Origin: Candidatus Woesearchaeota archaeon
GTDB lineage: Archaea > Nanoarchaeota > Nanoarchaeia > Woesearchaeales > UBA11576
Direction of reading: 5' to 3'
Length of the DNA stretch: 5,207 bases
NCBI GenBank assembly: GCA_013331125.1
Contig: DUGW01000205.1
Location: 1 to 5,207, forward strand
Within the stretch, counting starts at the first letter, position 1. Every line of letters begins with the position of its first letter. Positions 1 through 3,555 of the stretch are shown here, in pieces. The notes under the pieces were generated by a model. The model did no database searches and was not told the DNA's origin. It saw nothing but the letters and a program-made list of their open reading frames with translations. Both the position numbers and the translations under genes were made by a program.

Positions 1-2
1 TC

Positions 3-1082
3 TCATAACCAATCTGTCTCTATTGTCAGTCTGTCCCATGTAGGGTATTCTGTGACTATTGCTGGCTTCATGCCTTTTTTCTTCAGTTCATCGACGAGAT
101 TCATCACCACTCCGGCATTGGTCAGCAGTCTTTGCCTTTCCTTGTCTGTCTCGACCAGGTCAGCCGGCACCCCTATATCACTGACAAGCCACCTTCGCAC
201 ACCTGCCAGATTCTTTCCATATATCGCCCCTCTCTGCAGCAGGCCCTCGCTGGTCAGCACGTCATATTTTTTCTTCACGTTCTTCCCTCGTCTCTTTATC
301 CTGTTTGCAAGTTGGACTTTGTCTTTGAGTTTTGCTGTGCAGTAATGCACACTATATCTCAGTCTCTTTTTCAATGCGTGCTTGAGCAGCTCTTTTGCCA
401 TGTTGTCAGACCCTTTGACACCGTATGATAGGTAGTCTTTTGACATATAACCCAGCTCTGAGAGCGAGCTTGCTTTTCCGTCGCTCAGCTCCAGCTCGTT
501 GATGTTCAGGAATTTGATCTTTCCGTCGAGGAATTCCATGAGTCTTTTTGTCTCCCTGAGCTTCCCTGGGATTGCTGGTATCTCCACCCCCACATCCCAG
601 CCAAGCCCTTTGGCCAGTACTATCTTCTCCCATAGCTGGTCATTGTCCAGATCGGGGTGGAACCTTATCTCATCAAGCCCTGCTTCATGCAGCCTCTTCA
701 GCACCGCGGGCGTTACCAGATTGAGGCTGGTATACAGATGTATGTGGAATCTCTTGCCGAATGCTTTCTTCAGTGTTTTGATGTAGTTGATTGTCCTGTC
801 AAGTCTGGCCAGCGGGTCTCCTCCTGTGAATCCTGCTCCTTTCGATCCGCAGAGCCTTGCCTCTTCTGTTATCTGTCTCGCAGAATGGTCAGTCACTGGT
901 CTTTCATTGGCGTATGTCACGTCTTTCTGTGATTTTTGGTCTGATATTGGGCAGTAATAGCATCTTCTTGGGCAGACTCCTGTCACGAACAGTACCAGCT
1001 TCTCTCCTCTGACGCATTGCTGGCAGCCTTTTGGCAGGCCTTTGAGTCTGTATGAGAAGTAGGATGTTTTTGTTATCTTCAT
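3..1082 (-). CDS. Radical SAM protein related to pyruvate formate-lyase activating enzyme (archaeal COG2108-type)
   Basis: Complete 359-residue radical SAM protein of unknown substrate. The CxxxCxxC motif that binds the [4Fe-4S] cluster is C37-C41-C44 (CPRRCYYC), and the SAM-binding glycine motif follows as FTGGDP at 85-90. Later segments (HIHLYTS at 113-119, LDEIRFHP at 136-143) fit the strands of the radical SAM barrel. Extra cysteines are a CxxC at 20-23, C78 and C248 (HYC); they might bind a second metal site, which is inference. From memory it matches the archaeal group described only as related to PFL-activating enzymes (COG2108). Length suits a full protein and the TGA stop is inside the window. 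The ATG overlaps the stop of the upstream membrane-protein gene as ATGA, and AGAGGA lies 7 nt before it, so translation is probably coupled. The family call is secure; the reaction is unknown. Confidence 0.9.
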   Translation of the reverse strand: MKITKTSYFSYRLKGLPKGCQQCVRGEKLVLFVTGVCPRRCYYCPISDQKSQKDVTYANERPVTDHSARQITEEARLCGSKGAGFTGGDPLARLDRTINYIKTLKKAFGKRFHIHLYTSLNLVTPAVLKRLHEAGLDEIRFHPDLDNDQLWEKIVLAKGLGWDVGVEIPAIPGKLRETKRLMEFLDGKIKFLNINELELSDGKASSLSELGYMSKDYLSYGVKGSDNMAKELLKHALKKRLRYSVHYCTAKLKDKVQLANRIKRRGKNVKKKYDVLTSEGLLQRGAIYGKNLAGVRRWLVSDIGVPADLVETDKERQRLLTNAGVVMNLVDELKKKGMKPAIVTEYPTWDRLTIETDWL

Positions 1083-1507
1083 GTGACTGTCCTCTTGATC
1101 CTTTCTTTGGCTTTGATCCCTTTCTCCTTCACTTTCCTCGCCGCTGTCCTGCTCTTCTGTCCTACTGTCCTCGCTGCATTTGCACTGGTCTGGCCAACTG
1201 TCTTCACTGCCTGCACGCTCTTCTGGCCGACTTTGCGTCCTCCTCTCTTGACACTGTCTATCGACCTTGTCTTTATGTCTCTGTACCTATGCATCGCGAG
1301 CTTGTAGCCTTCCATCCCTGCTATCAATACTCCTATCAGCAGTATCACCCATGAGAGCACGTAGACCCAGAACATCGCCAATGCCCACTTCTCATCCCCT
1401 GGGAATATGAACAATGGTATCAGCACCAGCTTCCCGATTATCAGAGACACTATTATTATGACTGCCCCTATTATCAGTTTCTTCGTGACCTCTTGTCTTG
1501 TTTCCAT
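1079..1507 (-). CDS. Small membrane protein with two transmembrane helices and a basic 11-residue-repeat tail
   Basis: I do not recognise this 142-residue protein as a named family. Two hydrophobic helices are clear, about residues 11-35 and 41-65, joined by a short turn containing PGDEK. The N-terminus carries KK at 9-10 and the region after helix 2 is basic, so by the positive-inside rule both ends should face the cytoplasm. Residues 73-142 hold 22 Lys/Arg and only 4 Asp/Glu. Within this tail VGQKS, VGQTS and VGQKS recur at 93, 104 and 115, followed by VKEKG at 126, an exact 11-residue period (consensus VGQxSxxAxxT). Such hendecads usually form long amphipathic helices or coiled coils. Binding to membrane lipid or nucleic acid is plausible but is inference. 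A TATA box lies about 29 nt upstream and no ribosome-binding site is seen, suggesting a leaderless mRNA. The gene overlaps the radical SAM gene by 4 nt. Confidence 0.8.
   Translation of the reverse strand: METRQEVTKKLIIGAVIIIVSLIIGKLVLIPLFIFPGDEKWALAMFWVYVLSWVILLIGVLIAGMEGYKLAMHRYRDIKTRSIDSVKRGGRKVGQKSVQAVKTVGQTSANAARTVGQKSRTAARKVKEKGIKAKERIKRTVT
1090..1095 (-). promoter_or_regulatory. Shine-Dalgarno site of the radical SAM gene
   Basis: AGAGGA on the minus strand, 7 nt upstream of the ATG at 1082, inside the last codons of the membrane-protein gene. It supports this start and, with the ATGA overlap, coupled translation from a shared transcript. Confidence 0.6.
1133..1231 (-). repeat. Three tandem 33-bp units encoding 11-residue repeats
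   Basis: On the minus strand 1231-1199, 1198-1166 and 1165-1133 each encode one 11-residue unit starting V-G-Q. The DNA copies have diverged at many third positions while the protein pattern is kept, which points to selection on the protein period and not to a recent slippage event. A fourth, weaker unit (VKEKGIKAKER) follows directly. Confidence 0.75.
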
Positions 1508-1530
1508 TTCGTTATAAGAATTGGTTATAC

Positions 1531-1542
1531 GATTATAAAAAT
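1531..1542 (-). promoter_or_regulatory. Archaeal TATA-box promoter of the membrane protein/radical SAM unit
   Basis: The minus strand reads ATTTTTATAATC here, with the box core TTTTATAA at 1540-1533. Its centre is about 29 nt before the ATG at 1507, so transcription should begin within a few nt of the start codon. The 41-nt gap between this gene and the zincin gene has no Shine-Dalgarno sequence (the leader reads CTTATAACGAA), which fits leaderless initiation. The box also means this pair need not depend on read-through from the zincin gene. Confidence 0.55.
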
Positions 1543-1548
1543 CTTGCC

Positions 1549-2478
1549 CTACTCTGCCACTCTTGATGCCCCTAGGGCTATATCCCTGAACACTTCCATC
1601 GCCTTCTTTCCTTTCCTTACAAGTTTCTGCACGAACGCGAATGCCCTGTCATGCAGCCCGTTTGCCGCAGGGACAAAGTCTGGGTTGAAACTGCCTGCCA
1701 GTCCGCCTATGTCATTCTCCATTATCGTCTTCACCCACGCCATCTCGAAGGCAAAAGCTTTCGCTTCTTCATCCACTGCCTCTCCCAGCTGTGCTGTCAG
1801 TACGTGTCCTATCTCGTGCCCTAATGTCAGCATGAGCATGTCGAGGTCTCCTTTCCTTGCGAATACCATCCTCTGCTCGTTGATCGCGAATCCCATTATT
1901 CCCGGGCTCCATCTTCCGCCGTGCATCGAATGTGCCTTTTTCATCGTCTCTTCGTCGCACACCCGAACTGCTATGTCCCTTGGGAACTCTTCACCAGTCA
2001 ACCTTAAGAATGTCTCCTCGACCAGCGGCCTTACCTCTTCTGCATCCTCTACGAACTGCACCACCGGTCTTTTCTTCTTCAATAGTCCTTGTGTGATTGT
2101 GTTGTGGTACTCGATGCTTCCCATATCATAGCCTGCGCCAGGACTTCCATCATGTCCTAAAAGTTTGTACCCTCTATGCTCCAGGTATCCGGCCCCTCTT
2201 GAGTTGCCCAACATTCTCCCATCAGCGTAAGGGCTTACGAACTCTACCCTTCGATTGTCCATATTGATGACATAATTTGTTGTATGGTGGTTGTTCACCA
2301 GTGTCTCTACATTGTTGTACACATGCACGTCTCCTGTCCTCTGTGCGCTTATGCTGTGCACTATCCCGTTGTTCACATCTCCGTTATGCACATTCACGCT
2401 TCCTACATTTATGTAGAACTTGTTGACCACTCGGTCTATTCCCTGATAGCTTCCTGAGACATAGGTCATTTTCAGCAT
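1549..2478 (-). CDS. HEIGH zincin-like metalloprotease with Val/Asn-rich beta-type N-terminal region
   Basis: This 309-residue protein carries HEIGH at 221-225, the zinc-binding HExxH motif of zincins, with E222 as likely catalytic base. The segment EEAKAFA at 237-243 resembles the ExAxxFA helix of ImmA/IrrE-like peptidases, making E238 the probable third ligand. The domain spans about 135-305, ending in a conserved-looking NGLHD and a helical tail. Residues 20-80 are different: short alternating Val/Asn/Gly/His strands (VGSVNVHNGDV, GDVHVYNNV), suggestive of a beta-solenoid or stacked-strand module. No signal peptide or membrane helix is visible, so it is probably cytoplasmic. Its start overlaps the stop of the upstream small gene (ATGCTGA). 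An alternative ATG at 2469 lies 2 nt past that stop and would remove three residues; neither start has a Shine-Dalgarno sequence. From memory, similar HEIGH proteins occur in DPANN genomes. The substrate is unknown and actual proteolysis is unproven. Confidence 0.8.
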   Translation of the reverse strand: MLKMTYVSGSYQGIDRVVNKFYINVGSVNVHNGDVNNGIVHSISAQRTGDVHVYNNVETLVNNHHTTNYVINMDNRRVEFVSPYADGRMLGNSRGAGYLEHRGYKLLGHDGSPGAGYDMGSIEYHNTITQGLLKKKRPVVQFVEDAEEVRPLVEETFLRLTGEEFPRDIAVRVCDEETMKKAHSMHGGRWSPGIMGFAINEQRMVFARKGDLDMLMLTLGHEIGHVLTAQLGEAVDEEAKAFAFEMAWVKTIMENDIGGLAGSFNPDFVPAANGLHDRAFAFVQKLVRKGKKAMEVFRDIALGASRVAE

Positions 2479-2735
2479 AATACATTGCAGCTTGGACTTG
2501 GTGGTGCGTGGTATCCTGGCTGTTTTACTGCTTTTGTATAATCTCCACCCTTTGCGACCATGTACTGGTCACCATCTGCTTCTGATGTTGGTCTGCCGGA
2601 TGGTGTCGGAGCATAAGTGCCTTTCTGCTGGAACATCACTTCAGGAGGGTTGCCGAACGTATACGCCTCTCTCAATTGTTCCATGTATGCTCCAGGCCTT
2701 GAGGCATAGGACTCCCTGTCTGTCATATATGTCAT
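2472..2735 (-). CDS. Small Tyr/Pro-rich hypothetical protein ending in CxxxC
   Basis: An 87-residue protein I do not recognise. It has no membrane helix or signal peptide. Eight tyrosines (3, 10, 17, 25, 41, 58, 66, 75) are spaced mostly 7-9 residues apart, and residues 38-82 are rich in Pro, Gly, Ser and Thr and probably disordered. The only cysteines are C83 and C87, the latter being the last residue, giving a terminal CNVLC. Support for it being a real gene: a TATA box 28-29 nt before the ATG, an inverted repeat just upstream of that box, and a 7-nt overlap with the zincin gene typical of translational coupling. It could be a partner, substrate or inhibitor of the zincin, but only gene order suggests this. 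No ribosome-binding site is seen. An in-frame ATG at 2726 would shorten it by three residues. Confidence 0.6.
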   Translation of the reverse strand: MTYMTDRESYASRPGAYMEQLREAYTFGNPPEVMFQQKGTYAPTPSGRPTSEADGDQYMVAKGGDYTKAVKQPGYHAPPSPSCNVLC

Positions 2736-2759
2736 ACTGGTTTATAGTATGCTTTCGGT

Positions 2760-2767
2760 ATTTATAT
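2760..2767 (-). promoter_or_regulatory. TATA-box promoter of the small protein/zincin unit
   Basis: The minus strand reads ATATAAAT, centred 28-29 nt before the ATG at 2735. The same spacing occurs at the other leaderless-looking gene in the window (TATA at 1533-1540). Transcription should start within a few nt of the ATG. A second TATAAA at 2746-2741 is too close to the start codon to serve as the box. Confidence 0.55.
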
Positions 2768-2775
2768 CTAAAATC

Positions 2776-2802
2776 ATGTCACAACCTCTAATACTGTGAC
2801 AT
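2776..2802. promoter_or_regulatory. Perfect 7-bp inverted repeat, candidate operator
   Basis: ATGTCAC at 2776-2782 and GTGACAT at 2796-2802 are exact inverted copies around a 13-nt spacer. The element begins 9 bp upstream of the TATA box at 2760-2767, a position used by archaeal transcription activators. It also lies 32 nt past the stop of the response-regulator gene, so as RNA it could be a hairpin in that gene's 3' end; the minus strand then continues GATTTTAG, a poor T tract. An operator is the better reading. Confidence 0.45.
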
Positions 2803-2833
2803 TTTTGTCTAAGAATAAAGATTTTAAGCAGGC

Positions 2834-3187
2834 CTAGTTGAGTTCTTCCTTGATTATCTCTACTAGTCCGTCTAGACTCTTTGGTTTGTACACCACTGCG
2901 TCATAGCCGTGTTCTAGTGTGATGTTTTGGGAGCCTGTGTGGCATACCACTTTCACCTGTGGATATGTCTCTCTCAGCTTTATCAGCACCTCTGCAGGGT
3001 TTCTTCCCATGTAATAGTCGGTTATCACTAGCCCTACATTGTATGCTTTGCCTGCTTCTACAGCCTCATCGACAGATCTGCACGCTACAACTTCCCTACC
3101 TGTGAGGTCTTCCAGGGCGAATGGTATAGTGTCTGTCATGAGTCTGTCATCGTCGATAAATAATACTACTGGGTTTTCTTGCTTCAT
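2834..3187 (-). CDS. Stand-alone CheY-like response regulator receiver domain
   Basis: A 117-residue receiver domain making up the whole protein. Counting from the ATG at 3187, the acidic pocket is D12-D13-D14 (FIDDD), the phospho-acceptor is D57 in VITDYY, the switch Thr is T84 in CHTGS, and the conserved Lys is K101 in YKPKS. All residues needed for phosphorylation are present. There is no output domain, so it must act by binding a partner, like CheY or a phosphorelay intermediate. No histidine kinase is visible in the window. The longest reading frame begins at a GTG at 3196, but that GTG lies inside the Shine-Dalgarno sequence AAGGTGAG, which is correctly spaced for the ATG at 3187, so I chose the ATG. 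It has its own TATA box upstream and is followed by the separate promoter of the small protein/zincin pair; a regulatory link to them is only suggested by proximity. Confidence 0.92.
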   Translation of the reverse strand: MKQENPVVLFIDDDRLMTDTIPFALEDLTGREVVACRSVDEAVEAGKAYNVGLVITDYYMGRNPAEVLIKLRETYPQVKVVCHTGSQNITLEHGYDAVVYKPKSLDGLVEIIKEELN

Positions 3188-3191
3188 CTCT

Positions 3192-3199
3192 CTCACCTT
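3192..3199 (-). promoter_or_regulatory. Shine-Dalgarno site that fixes the response-regulator start
   Basis: AAGGTGAG on the minus strand. Its AGGTGA core ends 5 nt before the ATG at 3187. It contains the GTG that would otherwise be the most upstream start, which argues against that GTG. Confidence 0.7.
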
Positions 3200-3272
3200 T
3201 TAAGTCTCTGTATGTCTAGATCGTTGTTATCGTCAAAAAATTCAACACCTACTTTAATGTCGCAAGACGGTC

Positions 3273-3280
3273 ATATATAA
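3273..3280 (-). promoter_or_regulatory. TATA-box candidate for the response-regulator gene
   Basis: The minus strand reads TTATATAT within AAGCTTATATATGACC. A start about 25 nt downstream would give a leader of roughly 60 nt before the ATG at 3187, consistent with this gene having a Shine-Dalgarno site whereas the leaderless-looking genes have none. No strong structure is visible in the leader. Confidence 0.4.
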
Positions 3281-3300
3281 GCTTATGGGTGGTTTTATCG

Positions 3301-3372
3301 GCCAGATACTGGTTCTGAGAAGCATTAAACCCGTATTTAGCAGTATAAGTCTTCCTGGCATAAATATCTGGC
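3301..3372. repeat. 8-bp inverted repeat in the non-coding stretch
   Basis: GCCAGATA at 3301-3308 and TATCTGGC at 3365-3372 are exact inverted copies separated by 56 bp. The left arm is also part of the short palindrome CCAGATACTGG (3302-3312). The stretch from 3197 to 3391 contains no gene I can support. The repeat might be a regulatory site or the closing stem of a small RNA, or be chance. Confidence 0.25.
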
Positions 3373-3391
3373 GGTATTGTGTGTTTTCTCT

Positions 3392-3458
3392 GAAGAAAAA
3401 AGAACATGGGGCTGCGAACGCGCTAAGATCTGCTCTGCAGATCCGCTGGTCCGCAGCC
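3392..3458 (-). terminator. Hairpin plus T-rich tract downstream of tRNA-Pro; probable terminator or small structured RNA
   Basis: On the minus strand GGCTGCG (3458-3452) pairs with CGCAGCC (3416-3410). Inside, GCG pairs with CGC (3446-3444 with 3422-3420), and GATCTGC pairs with GCAGATC across an AGA loop (3443-3427). This gives 17 base pairs with one internal loop and a 4-nt bulge. TTCTTTTTTCTTC follows at 3404-3392, 5 nt after the stem. Archaeal RNA polymerase terminates mainly at T-rich tracts, so this is a good end for the alaS-tRNA-Pro transcript. The elaborate hairpin exceeds what archaeal termination needs, so a stable small RNA is an alternative. Confidence 0.5.
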
Positions 3459-3482
3459 ATGATCATGAGATGGGGCTGCGAA
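3406..3482. repeat. Direct 13-bp duplication of the tRNA-Pro 3' end, 64 bp apart
   Basis: ATGGGGCTGCGAA occurs at 3406-3418 and again at 3470-3482, where it holds the acceptor 3' strand, the discriminator base and the adjoining T-arm bases of tRNA-Pro. An imperfect inverted copy (CGCAGCCAT, 3452-3460) lies between them, next to the palindrome CATGATCATG (3458-3467). Duplicated tRNA 3' ends are the usual scar of tRNA-targeted integration, but only 51 bp lie between the copies and no integrase is seen, so this may instead be a local duplication or a structural element. Confidence 0.6.
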
Positions 3483-3543
3483 GATTTGAACTCCGGTTGG
3501 GCGGCCCCGAACCGCCAGTGATACCAAGCTACACTACAGCCCC
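3471..3543 (-). tRNA. tRNA-Pro, anticodon CGG
   Basis: A full 73-nt cloverleaf folds by eye. The acceptor stem GGGGCTG/CAGCCCC has 7 perfect pairs with discriminator A73. The D arm GTGT/TCAC has one T-T mismatch at 13-22, and its loop keeps A14, G15, G18-G19 and A21. The anticodon stem GGCGG/CCGCC is perfect, with loop TTCGGGG giving anticodon CGG and G37, as usual for tRNA-Pro. The variable loop is 4 nt (CAAC). The T stem CGGAG/CTTCG has one G-T pair, and the loop is TTCAAAT. CCA is not encoded and must be added after processing. No intron is present. The 5' end is 12 nt after the alaS stop, and no TATA box sits at the right distance for independent transcription, so it is probably cut from the alaS transcript by RNase P. 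Confidence 0.95.
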
Positions 3544-3555
3544 ATATGAATATTA

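Noticed and set aside
406..633. 75-codon minus-strand frame inside the radical SAM gene
   Set aside because: It is a different frame within a well-supported gene, with Arg/Gly-rich shadow composition.
1493..2131. 212-codon open frame on the plus strand
   Set aside because: It lies antisense to the zincin gene; its product is Ser/Pro/Thr/Cys-rich shadow sequence with no motif, and the minus frame has a clear HEIGH protein.
3194..3196. GTG as start of the response regulator
   Set aside because: The GTG is part of the Shine-Dalgarno sequence AAGGTGAG for the ATG at 3187, and the receiver fold does not need the three extra residues.
3300..3391. C/D-box guide RNA
   Set aside because: CTGA-like D boxes occur, but I found no matching RTGATGA C box at a proper distance.
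3406..3458. A second, degenerate tRNA gene
   Set aside because: It has a 7-bp acceptor-like stem followed by CCA, but no D arm or T arm and no anticodon loop with T33; the whole element is about 50 nt.
3391..3482. Integrated mobile element bounded by tRNA att sites
   Set aside because: Only 51 bp lie between the two 13-bp copies, with no integrase or other mobile gene in the window; kept as a possible scar only.
3254..3521. Open frames of 70-78 codons on both strands across the non-coding stretch
   Set aside because: One runs through the hairpin and the other into the tRNA; neither has a start signal or a recognisable product.
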